Assembly (NCBI RefSeq): GCF_000384215.1
Contig: NZ_KB913032.1
Coordinates: forward strand, 4,419,665-4,483,664
DNA from: Amycolatopsis alba DSM 44262
GTDB lineage: Bacteria > Actinomycetota > Actinomycetes > Mycobacteriales > Pseudonocardiaceae
Reading direction: 5' to 3'
DNA: 64,000 nucleotides
Of this stretch, positions 8,521 to 16,626 are shown piece after piece (the first letter of the stretch is position 1; each line of letters starts with the position of its first letter). Below the pieces are notes generated by a model. The model was not told the origin of the DNA. It saw only the letters and a program-made list of their open reading frames with translations, and did no database searches. Position numbers and translations under genes: made by a program.

Positions 8521-9503
8521 AGTCGTTCCAGAAACGCAATCCGATCCCGATCGCGCTGGTCGGCATCTCGGTGCTGCTGCTCGGTTTCCTCGCCGCGCTC
8601 AACTCCGAGGACCTGCCGGTGATCGGCGGCGGCACCACCTACACCGCGGACTTCAGCGAGGCCTCCGGGCTGCAGCAGGACAACGACGTCCGGGTCGCCG
8701 GGGTGAAGGTCGGCAAGATCTCCGACATCAAGCTCGACGGCGACAAGGTTCGGGTCTCCTTCAAGGTCAAGGACGCCTGGCTGGGCGACAAGACCAGCGC
8801 GGCGATCAAGATCAAGACCGTGCTCGGCCAGAAGTACCTGGCGCTCGACCCGCAGGGCCAGCGCACGCTCGACCCGAGCGCGACCATCCCGCGTGAGCGC
8901 ACAGCGTCGCCGTTCGACGTCCTCGACGCTTTCCGCGGGCTTTCGCAGACCGTCGACGACATCGACACGACGCAGCTCGCGAAGAGCTTCGACGTCATCA
9001 CAGAGACCTTCGCCGACACCCCGGCCGACGTGAAGGGCGCCCTGAACGGCCTTTCGCGTCTCTCGGACACGATCGCCAAGCGTGACTCGCAGCTGTCGAG
9101 CCTGCTCGCGAACACGCGGCAGGTCTCGCAGACGCTCGTCGACCGCGACGCCGAGTTCCAGAAGCTCCTGGCCGACGGCAACAAGCTGCTCGGCGAGGTG
9201 TCCCGCCGCAAGGACGCGATCACCGCGCTGCTGGACGGTTCGCGCAACCTCGCCACCCAGCTCAAGGGCCTGGTCGACGACAACGACGCGCAGCTCGACC
9301 CGGTACTCACCCAGCTCGACCAGCTGACCTCGATGTTGCAGCGCAACCAGGACGCCCTCGGCCAGGGCGTCGCGCGGTTCGCGCCGTTCATCCGGGTGTT
9401 CACGAACACGATCGGCAACGGCCGCTGGTTCGACAACTACATCTGCGGACTGGTCCTGCCGTCGTTCGGGCCGATCAACGACAAGGGGTGCTACGAGAAA
9501 TGA
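8517..9503 (+). CDS. mceC: Mce family protein MceC
   Basis: 328 residues. ATG 8517 overlaps the mceB stop (ATGA), preferred over an ATG three codons upstream. Anchor at about 11-30. MCE signature DNDVRVAGVKVGKISDIKL, then KTVLGQKYLALDPQG. A long coiled or helical region (about 130-290) carries repeated SxLLxN/DRD-type heptads. C-terminal WFDNYICG and KGCYEK contain paired cysteines shared with MceB/D-type proteins. Confidence 0.9.
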   Translation: MKSFQKRNPIPIALVGISVLLLGFLAALNSEDLPVIGGGTTYTADFSEASGLQQDNDVRVAGVKVGKISDIKLDGDKVRVSFKVKDAWLGDKTSAAIKIKTVLGQKYLALDPQGQRTLDPSATIPRERTASPFDVLDAFRGLSQTVDDIDTTQLAKSFDVITETFADTPADVKGALNGLSRLSDTIAKRDSQLSSLLANTRQVSQTLVDRDAEFQKLLADGNKLLGEVSRRKDAITALLDGSRNLATQLKGLVDDNDAQLDPVLTQLDQLTSMLQRNQDALGQGVARFAPFIRVFTNTIGNGRWFDNYICGLVLPSFGPINDKGCYEK

Positions 9504-10678
9504 GTACCCGTCTCGGTTCCAGCCTCGCGCGCGGCTTCACCATCGCGATCGTGCTCGCGCTGGTCGTCGCCGGCGCGCTGTGGTGGACGCTCAAGGACGC
9601 CGGCCGCAACCACGTGACCGCCTACTTCGCCGGAGCTGTCGGCCTCTACGAGGGCAACAGCGTCCGCATGCTCGGCGTCGACATGGGCACGGTCACCAAG
9701 ATCCAGCCGATGGGCAACCAGGTCCGCGTCGAACTCGAATACGACCGTTCGGTGGCGGTGCCCGCCGACGCGAAGGCGATCATCGTGTCGCCGTCGCTGG
9801 TCAGCGACCGATACGTGCAGCTGGCCCCGGCCTACAAGGGCGGCGCGCGGATCGCCGACGGCGCCGTCATCGGCCTCGACCGCACCGAGGTCCCCCTCGA
9901 AGTCGACGAACTCGCCGCCAGCCTGTCCAGGGTCAGCAAGTCGCTCGGGCCCAACGGCGCCAACAAGAACGGTTCGCTGTCGAACCTGCTCGACACCGCC
10001 GCGAAGAACTTCGACGGCAACGGGCAGGCGCTGCACGACACGATCACGAAGCTCGGCCAGGCCGCGGGCACGTTGTCCGGCAACTCCGGCGACCTGTTCA
10101 AGACCGTCGAGAACCTCGGCTCCTTCTCCCAGACGCTGGTGAACAGCGATTCGCAGGTCCGCGACTTCGAGCGGCAGCTCGCCGACGTCAGCGGATTCCT
10201 CGCGGGGGAGAAGGACAACCTCGCCGCGACGGTCAAGCAGCTGTCGGACACGCTCACCGCGGTCCAGGCGTTCATCGAGAAGAACCGTGACCGACTCAAG
10301 TCCAATGTGGACAAACTGGCCAGCGTGACCAAGGTGCTCGTGGACCAGCGCGGCGCGCTCGCCGAGATCCTCGACGTCGCCCCGGTCGGCCTCGGGAACC
10401 TGGTCAACACCTACAACGCCTCGTCGGGCACGCTCGACGCGCGGGCCAACCTCAACGAGCTCACCCAGCCGCCGCTGGTGATGGTGTGCAACCTGCTCAA
10501 GCAGACCCCGGACGCGCTCGACGCGCTGGGCGACGCGTGCAAGGGGATCGCCGGACTGGTCGACGGGCTGGTGCCGCTGCCGTCCATCGCGCAGGTGATC
10601 CAGTCCTCGCAGGCGGGCCAGTTGCCACCGCTTCCGCTGCCCATCGCGGGGCAGCTCTACGGATCGGCGGCCAAGTGA
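9500..10678 (+). CDS. mceD: Mce family protein MceD
   Basis: 392 residues from ATG 9500 (overlaps the mceC stop). Membrane anchor at about 12-32. MCE domain with EGNSVRMLGVDMGTVTKIQP and VSPSLVSDRYVQLAP. The extended helical region has many NxL/DxL repeats. The C-terminus is Leu/Pro-rich. Fourth shuttle subunit. Confidence 0.9.
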   Translation: MSTRLGSSLARGFTIAIVLALVVAGALWWTLKDAGRNHVTAYFAGAVGLYEGNSVRMLGVDMGTVTKIQPMGNQVRVELEYDRSVAVPADAKAIIVSPSLVSDRYVQLAPAYKGGARIADGAVIGLDRTEVPLEVDELAASLSRVSKSLGPNGANKNGSLSNLLDTAAKNFDGNGQALHDTITKLGQAAGTLSGNSGDLFKTVENLGSFSQTLVNSDSQVRDFERQLADVSGFLAGEKDNLAATVKQLSDTLTAVQAFIEKNRDRLKSNVDKLASVTKVLVDQRGALAEILDVAPVGLGNLVNTYNASSGTLDARANLNELTQPPLVMVCNLLKQTPDALDALGDACKGIAGLVDGLVPLPSIAQVIQSSQAGQLPPLPLPIAGQLYGSAAK

Positions 10679-11880
10679 TGAAGAAACTTGCTTTCGCGGC
10701 CGTCGGGACCGTCGCGGCGCTGACGTTGAGCGGCTGCGGGTTCAGCGGGATCTACGACGTCCCGCTGCCCGGTGGCGCCGAACTCGGCGACCACCCGTAC
10801 ACGGTCAAAGTGCAGTTCCGGGACGTCCTCGACCTGACCCCGCAGGCCGGGGTGAAGGTCAACGAGGTCTCCATCGGCCGTGTCGAAGCGATCGGGCTGA
10901 CCCAGGACGGCTGGAACGCCGAAGTCACCCTCCGGGTGAACGGCGACGTGAAGCTGCCGTCGAACGCGCTGGCCAACGTCAAGCAGTCGAGCCTCCTCGG
11001 CGAGAAGTACGTCGAGCTGGCCGCGCCCGCCGACGGGCAGGGCAAACTCGCCGACAACGCGGTGATCCCGCTGGCCCGCACGAACCGCAGCGTCGAGGTC
11101 GAGGAACTGCTCGGCGCGCTTTCGCTGCTCCTCAACGGTGGTGGCGTCGACCAGCTCAACACCATCACCAAGGAACTCAACAACGCCACCAGCGGCCGCT
11201 CGCCGGAGCTCAAGGCGCTGCTGAACAACACCAACGAGCTGGTCTCGAACCTGGACAGGCAGTCCGCGAACATCACGCGGGCGCTCGACGGGCTGAACCG
11301 GCTCTCGCTCACCCTGAACGGTCAGAAGGACAAGCTGGTCGGCGCGGTCGACAACCTCGGCCCCGGCCTCGGCGTGCTGGAACAGCAGCGCGGCCAGCTG
11401 GTGACCATGCTGAACGCGCTCAACAGCCTCTCCGGGGTCGCCGTCGACACGGTGAACAAGAGCAAGGAAGACCTCGTCGCCGACCTCAAGGCGCTTCAGC
11501 CGACGCTGCAGAAGCTCGGCGAGGCTGGCTCGGATCTGCCCAAGGCCCTGGAGATCCTGTTGACCTTCCCGTTCAGCGACGCCGCGTACGACGGGGTCAA
11601 GGGCGACTACTTCAACCTGTTCGCGAAGGTCGACCTGAACCTGAACGAGATCCTCAAGAACCTCGGCCGCAGCCGGCAGAACCCGCTCCAGGACGTCATC
11701 CCGGTGCCGGGGCTGACCGGCGGGACCGAAGGGCCGGGCGTGAACCCGCCGCTGCCGATCCCCGACAGTGTCGGCGGGACCCAGGCAGGCGGCCAGGCGA
11801 GCGTGCCGCAGGGCGGCGGGAAGCCGCAACAGACCGGACCCGCCGGGATCTTCGGCCTGCTGTCGGGAGGTGCCGGCTGA
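10678..11880 (+). CDS. mceE: Mce family lipoprotein MceE
   Basis: 400 residues; the ATG shares its A with the mceD stop (TGATG). It has a lipoprotein signal: MKKLAFAAVGTVAALTLSGC, with lipobox LSGC and Cys20 predicted to be lipidated. In Mycobacterium the E subunit (LprK in mce1) is likewise the lipoprotein. MCE signature is KVNEVSIGRVEAIGL with KQSSLLGEKYVELA. A Pro/Gly-rich tail follows the helical region. Confidence 0.92.
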   Translation: MKKLAFAAVGTVAALTLSGCGFSGIYDVPLPGGAELGDHPYTVKVQFRDVLDLTPQAGVKVNEVSIGRVEAIGLTQDGWNAEVTLRVNGDVKLPSNALANVKQSSLLGEKYVELAAPADGQGKLADNAVIPLARTNRSVEVEELLGALSLLLNGGGVDQLNTITKELNNATSGRSPELKALLNNTNELVSNLDRQSANITRALDGLNRLSLTLNGQKDKLVGAVDNLGPGLGVLEQQRGQLVTMLNALNSLSGVAVDTVNKSKEDLVADLKALQPTLQKLGEAGSDLPKALEILLTFPFSDAAYDGVKGDYFNLFAKVDLNLNEILKNLGRSRQNPLQDVIPVPGLTGGTEGPGVNPPLPIPDSVGGTQAGGQASVPQGGGKPQQTGPAGIFGLLSGGAG

Positions 11881-13145
11881 TGCTGGTCCGTAGGACGAAA
11901 ATCCAGCTGGTCGCGTTCGCGATCATCTCCGTGGTCTTCATCGTGTACGCGCTGATCCGGTTCGCCGGGCTCGGCCAGGTCTTCGGCGACGAGGGCTACA
12001 CGGTGAAAATGCAGCTCAAGCAGTCCGGCGGCATCTTCGAGAACGCCGAGGTCACCTACCGGGGCTTCAACATCGGCCGGGTCGGCCAGCTGCGCCTGAC
12101 CAAGACCGGCCTGGAAGCCGACCTCAACATCGCGCCGGACGCCCCGCAGGTGCCCGCCGATCTGGACGCCGTGGTCGCGAACCGGTCGGCGGTCGGCGAG
12201 CAGTTCGTCGACCTGCGGCCCAAGAGCGAGAACGGGCCGTTCCTCAACGCGAGCTCGGTCATCCCGGCAGACAAGGTCAAGACGCCGGTGCCCACCGAAC
12301 AGCTCATCGGCGACCTCGACAGCCTCGCGGCGTCGGTGCCGACCGACTCGCTGCGCAAGGTCGTCGACGAGTCGTACAACGCCTTCAACGGCACCGGCCC
12401 GGACCTGCAGCGGCTGCTCGACACCGCGCGGAGCTTCACCGCGACCGCGCAGGAGTACCTGCCGCAGACCGTCCAGCTGCTGGAAAAGGGCGGACAGGTC
12501 CTCGAAACGCAGAACGACATGGCGAGCTCGATGAAGTCGTTCAGCGCGGATCTCAACAAGCTGTCCGGCACGCTGAAGAACTCCGACGCCGACATCCGGA
12601 AGCTGATCGGGATCACCCCGCAGGTGGCGAACCAGATCAGCTCGGTGCTCGCCGAATCCGGACCGGGGCTGGGCGCGCTGACGGCGAACCTGCTCACGAC
12701 GTCGAATCTGCTGGTGACCCGGCTGGACGGGCTGGAGCAGGGCCTGGTGACGTACCCGATGCTGGCCGCGGGCGCGAACAGCGTCGCCAACGACGGCACC
12801 GCGCACCTGGGTCTCGCGCTCAACCTGTTCAACCCGCCTTCGTGCACCAAGGGCTACATCGGCCTCGACAAGTACCGCGAAGGCACCGACACGACGGTTC
12901 GCCCGCCGAAGGACGACGCGTACTGCGCCGAGCCGAAGGGCAGCCCGATCAACGTGCGCGGTTCGCAGAACGTGCCGTACAACGGGGTCCCGCAGATCCC
13001 GACCGAAGGCGACGTCGCGAAGAACGCCGGCCGGTCCGCCGAGGAACTGGCGGCCCTGCGCGCGGCACAGGGTATGCCGAGCGTCCTGCAGAGCCCCGGT
13101 GTCAGCCTGGCCAGCCTGGGTGCGCTGCTGGGCCTGCCCGGCTGA
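11880..13145 (+). CDS. mceF: Mce family protein MceF
   Basis: 421 residues, ATG overlapping the mceE stop. Anchor at about 10-30 (LVAFAIISVVFIVYALIRF). MCE domain with ENAEVTYRGFNIGRVGQLRL and VANRSAVGEQFVDLRP. The helical region ends near 290, then a cysteine-containing globular part (NPPSCTKGYIGLD, DDAYCAEPKG). Last of the six shuttle genes, in canonical A-F order. Confidence 0.92.
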   Translation: MLVRRTKIQLVAFAIISVVFIVYALIRFAGLGQVFGDEGYTVKMQLKQSGGIFENAEVTYRGFNIGRVGQLRLTKTGLEADLNIAPDAPQVPADLDAVVANRSAVGEQFVDLRPKSENGPFLNASSVIPADKVKTPVPTEQLIGDLDSLAASVPTDSLRKVVDESYNAFNGTGPDLQRLLDTARSFTATAQEYLPQTVQLLEKGGQVLETQNDMASSMKSFSADLNKLSGTLKNSDADIRKLIGITPQVANQISSVLAESGPGLGALTANLLTTSNLLVTRLDGLEQGLVTYPMLAAGANSVANDGTAHLGLALNLFNPPSCTKGYIGLDKYREGTDTTVRPPKDDAYCAEPKGSPINVRGSQNVPYNGVPQIPTEGDVAKNAGRSAEELAALRAAQGMPSVLQSPGVSLASLGALLGLPG

Positions 13146-13176
13146 GCCCGAGACCGTATACCTACCCTGGAGTGTC

Positions 13177-13698
13177 ATGAGTTCTTCTCGATCGCGGACC
13201 CTGGTCCTCGGGGCGGCCGCCTTCGCCCTGGCCGCCTTCGTCGCCGCGGCGATCTTCGGTGTCCAGTGGGCCGTGGCCGCGTCGGACGACAACGCCGACC
13301 TGGCGCGCTCGCGGGACGCGGTGGCCGATGCGGGCGGCCGCGCGATCAAGGCGTACACCGAGGTCGACTTCGAGAACCTCGACGCGTTCTTCAACCAGCA
13401 GAAGGCCGTCTCCGACGACAAGATGAGCCAGCAGCTGGCGCAGCTGGAGCCGACCTACCGCAAGGCGCTCAGCGACGCGAAGACCAAGGTCGCGACCACG
13501 ATCCAGGACATCGCGGTCGAGGAACTCGACGACCACGAGGGCAAGGCGAGCTTCCTCGCCGCCATCACCACCCAGGTCACCCAGGGCGACAAGTCGAGCT
13601 CGAAGGCGTTGCGCCTGGAGGTCTCGATGACACGGGTCGGCGATGAGTGGAAGTTGTCCGGGATCGACAACGTGCCCCTCGTCGCGGCCGGTCAGTAA
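13177..13698 (+). CDS. Mce-associated membrane protein (Mas-type)
   Basis: 173 residues from ATG 13177, 31 bp after mceF. One transmembrane segment (about 8-30), then a ~140-residue extracytoplasmic domain with DARSRDAVADAG-type helix and SMTRVGDEWKLSGIDNVP. That NTF2-like end is common to Mce-associated proteins, which are thought to stabilise or assist the Mce complex. No catalytic motif seen. Confidence 0.8.
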   Translation: MSSSRSRTLVLGAAAFALAAFVAAAIFGVQWAVAASDDNADLARSRDAVADAGGRAIKAYTEVDFENLDAFFNQQKAVSDDKMSQQLAQLEPTYRKALSDAKTKVATTIQDIAVEELDDHEGKASFLAAITTQVTQGDKSSSKALRLEVSMTRVGDEWKLSGIDNVPLVAAGQ

Positions 13699-13725
13699 GC
13701 GCGTCACCTAGAACGGAGCCTCGTA

Positions 13726-14736
13726 GTGCCCCCCTCCCGTCGCCAGCCCCCTCGCAGCACTCCACCGGTGCGCCGCCCACGGGTGGCCGGTCTGCGGCGG
13801 CCCCCTTCCGCTCCCGAGGCCCCCGCCTCGGAGGTCTCTGCTTCGGAAGTCTCTGTCTCGGAGGTCGACGAGACGCCGGTGCGCCGTCCGTCGCCGCGGC
13901 CCGCTCCGCGCCCGGCGCCTGAGCCTGAGCCTGCCGAGTCCTCTGAGGACGTTGCTGACGTTGCTGAGGCTGTCGAGACCGTCGAGGAGCCCACGGAGGT
14001 CGAAGAGGCTCCCGAAGAAGAGGTCGTCGCGAAGCCGAGCCCGCGTGCGAAGACGCGTGCGGTCGCCGAGCAGAAGCCGGACGACATCGAAGAGGCCGAA
14101 GCCGCGATCGCTTCCGAGCCTGCCGAGCCTGCTGAGGCTTCCGAGGTCGAGAAGAAGCCGGGCTCCGGCAAGCTGATCCTGGCGTGCGCGCTGGTCGTCA
14201 TCGGGCTGCTGCTGGCCGCGACCGCGGTGCTGTTCAAGATCCAGGCCGACGACGTGTCCAGCTCGACGGACAACACGGCGCTGCTGGACGTCGCGAAGAC
14301 CGCGCAGGTCAAGGACCAGGTCGCGAAGGCGACCGAGGCGCTGTTCTCGTACGACTACAAGAACATCTCGAAGACCGAGACCGCGGCGGGCGACCTGCTG
14401 GTCAACGACGAGGTGCGGGCGAAGTACAACCTGCTGATGGGCGAGGTCAAGCGGCTGGCCCCGCAGCAGAAGATGGTCGTGACCTGCAAGGTCACCCGCA
14501 GCGCCGTCATCCGGCTGGAAGGCGACCGGGCCGACGTTATGGTGTTCGTCGACCAGAGCTCGACGCGGGCCGACACGAACAAGACCACCGCCGGGAGCGC
14601 GCAGCTGCATTTGAACGCGGAGCTGCAGGGCGACAAGTGGAAGATCACGGCGATGAACACCTACGCCGCTCCGCCGAACCCGGCGGCCTCCCAGGCCTCC
14701 GCTTCACCCCCCGCCTCCCCGGCCCCCTCCAAGTAG
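13726..14736 (+). CDS. Mce-associated membrane protein with acidic/proline N-terminus
   Basis: 336 residues, GTG start, 27 bp after the previous gene. Residues 1-140 are low complexity: Pro/Arg-rich, then strongly acidic Glu/Ala/Val repeats. One transmembrane segment is at about 149-172 (LILACALVVIGLLLAATAVLF). The extracytoplasmic domain (about 175-315) ends with ELQGDKWKITAMNTYAAPP, like the preceding Mas protein. The two appear to be paralogues closing the mce operon. A perfect palindromic repeat lies eight bases past the stop. Confidence 0.78.
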   Translation: MPPSRRQPPRSTPPVRRPRVAGLRRPPSAPEAPASEVSASEVSVSEVDETPVRRPSPRPAPRPAPEPEPAESSEDVADVAEAVETVEEPTEVEEAPEEEVVAKPSPRAKTRAVAEQKPDDIEEAEAAIASEPAEPAEASEVEKKPGSGKLILACALVVIGLLLAATAVLFKIQADDVSSSTDNTALLDVAKTAQVKDQVAKATEALFSYDYKNISKTETAAGDLLVNDEVRAKYNLLMGEVKRLAPQQKMVVTCKVTRSAVIRLEGDRADVMVFVDQSSTRADTNKTTAGSAQLHLNAELQGDKWKITAMNTYAAPPNPAASQASASPPASPAPSK

Positions 14737-14743
14737 CGCCCCC

Positions 14744-14773
14744 GGATCGCGTTTAGCCCGCTAAACGCGATCC
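14744..14773. repeat. perfect palindromic element between convergent genes
   Basis: Arms GGATCGCGTTTAGC and GCTAAACGCGATCC are perfect complements around CC (14+2+14). The minus-strand gene starting at 15999 takes its TAG stop from inside it. Confidence 0.93.
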
Positions 14774-15999
14774 GGCCCCCTGGACCGGAGCTTGAAGCTC
14801 GCCGTCCGCGCCTTCTTGGCCATCGCCCGGTCCGGATGCTCCGCGCCGACCACGTCCAGGAGCTCGCGGGTGGCCGGGTGGCCGGAGGACGTCAGCAGGT
14901 CGACCACGTCGAAGCCGTCGTCCAGGTCGGCGAGCTGATGGACGAACGAGCCGAGCACGTGCATGGCCGCGTAGTGGTCGGTCATCCCGATGGCGACTTC
15001 GTCGCGGGTGACCGTTTCGCGCCGGATCGCTCCCCGCTCGGACAGCCACATCGCGGCGACCGCGCCGGGCAGGCCGCCCTCGGCGCGGACTCCGGCCGCG
15101 GCTTCGATACCGGGCTCGCCGGTGGCCCCGAGCACGACCAGGGCGAACAGTCGCCCCTCGGGACGCTTCGTGGTCCGGAGGAACTCACTCGCTTCCTCGA
15201 TCGTGGCGGAGGGCGATCGGTGCCGGGCCCAGGCCTTCAGCTCGGCGTCCATGATCGACGGTGCGGTGCCGATGAGGCCCGAACACAGGCTGTCGAGACT
15301 TTCGTCCGCGGATTCACCGACGACCGGCGCGTCCACCCCGGCCGCGCGGAGTTCCCGGTTGATCGCCCATACGGCGATCGGGGTGAGCCAGATCATCGCC
15401 GGTGACGGGCTGGGATCGCCCGTGACCTTGGTGACCGCCGCGAGTTCGGCCGGATCCGCGACGCCCTGATGGAGGGCGCCGAGCCGTTCCAGGAGGTCCA
15501 GCGTGACCGCCACCGCGTGACGTGTCGACTCGCCCGGTTCGAGGCCGAGCAGCGCCGCCAAGACCTCGGGGAGGAGGTCGACGGGAATCGGGGTCGGACC
15601 CGATCCGTAGAGCGTGAAAGCGATCGTCGAGACCAGCCGGGGAAGCATCAGGTCGAAACCTGGAGGCAGGTCGCCGTCCTCGGCGATGAAGACGGGGCCG
15701 GTTTCGCCGATCGTCAGATACGCCCGCTCCCAGAGCTCGACAGGGCTGTCGAGGAGGTTCGCGTTCTCCTCGACGGCTACGTGCGCTCCGTCGACGACGC
15801 GGACCAGCCCGCAGGCCTCGGCCCAGCGGGGGATCAGCGCGTTGTCAGGTTCGCCGGGCTCGCCCAAAGCGGCGACGTAGCGGCGAAGGTCCTTCAGGAC
15901 GAGGCTCTGCTCCGCGGCGACCCGCAGCTCGGCCTCCGTGGGCAGAACAGCCGCGCGCATCGGCGGCGGCGCGTCGGACTCGGGCCTCTGCTCGGTCAT
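14761..15999 (-). CDS. hypothetical protein
   Basis: 412 residues from ATG at 15999; the frame runs on upstream but loses coding character. Mostly helical and acidic (PTEAELRVAAEQSLVLKDLRRYVAALG); no membrane segments, no catalytic motif and no family I can name. It resembles cytosolic actinomycete proteins of unknown role. The last four residues (PDRV) and the stop are encoded by the palindromic repeat at 14744-14773, so its native C-terminus may have been altered. Confidence 0.75.
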   Translation of the reverse strand: MTEQRPESDAPPPMRAAVLPTEAELRVAAEQSLVLKDLRRYVAALGEPGEPDNALIPRWAEACGLVRVVDGAHVAVEENANLLDSPVELWERAYLTIGETGPVFIAEDGDLPPGFDLMLPRLVSTIAFTLYGSGPTPIPVDLLPEVLAALLGLEPGESTRHAVAVTLDLLERLGALHQGVADPAELAAVTKVTGDPSPSPAMIWLTPIAVWAINRELRAAGVDAPVVGESADESLDSLCSGLIGTAPSIMDAELKAWARHRSPSATIEEASEFLRTTKRPEGRLFALVVLGATGEPGIEAAAGVRAEGGLPGAVAAMWLSERGAIRRETVTRDEVAIGMTDHYAAMHVLGSFVHQLADLDDGFDVVDLLTSSGHPATRELLDVVGAEHPDRAMAKKARTASFKLRSRGPDRV

Positions 16000-16462
16000 G
16001 CCTCCAGTCTCGCAGTGTCGGCCGGATCGACTTTCGCCCCCTAATCGCGATCCGGGGGCCTTCCTGTGCGCCGCACCAGCCAGCCCACCGGCCACAGCCG
16101 CCACAGGCCCCCAGCGGCCTCGGAGCGCCCCGCTCCGACCCGGTGACTCTGGGGAACACCCCACCGGCGGGATCGCGTTTAGCCCGCTAAACGCAGGTCG
16201 GCGCCCCAGCGTCGTCACCTGCGGGTACCGGGCGGTAACCAGGATGATCGTCCTGTGAAGCGTCCTGCGCGGAGCCACTTCCACGCTGCGCCAACCGGCG
16301 GGACCACCGCGCGGCATCTTGACTCAGAGCCCCTGTGGGGTCACGCTTACTGGCAACGGTGAGAACCGGCGGTGCCCTTGCGGGAGGGACGGTCCGGGGA
16401 AGCCAGGAGAGGCATACCTGAAGACGTTGCGATGCAGGCTGGGCCCCATCGGGAGCGCCCCC
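16000..16462. other. gap upstream of rpoB with two palindromic elements
   Basis: The gap holds one element at 16024-16053 (a variant with CCCCC in place of CGGG in the middle) and one at 16171-16203. The second shares 33 identical bases, including flank, with a copy at 55254-55286. No convincing gene. Confidence 0.8.
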
Positions 16463-16491
16463 TGGACAGACCGCGACGTTCGGGCTAGACT
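16463..16491 (+). promoter_or_regulatory. rpoBC promoter (sigma-70 type)
   Basis: TGGACA at 16463-16468, a 17-bp spacer, and TAGACT at 16486-16491, close to the HrdB/SigA consensus. This gives a leader of about 130 bases before rpoB. A second -10-like TAGGAT at 16536-16541 has no clear -35. Confidence 0.7.
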
Positions 16492-16626
16492 GCTTCTTTG
16501 CGCTGCCCTCTTTCAGGCTGCCCGGAGCCGGTAGTTAGGATAGTGGGCACACGGCACCCTTGACAGTCCGCATCAGCTGTTGCTGACGCGGCTGCTCACC
16601 GCTCATTGTCCCCGGAAGGACGCATC

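Noticed and set aside
13708..14610. A minus-strand gene opposite the second Mce-associated protein
   Set aside because: The plus-strand gene has a membrane segment, a family-like C-terminus and operon position; the antisense frame is low-complexity Arg/Gly/Leu.
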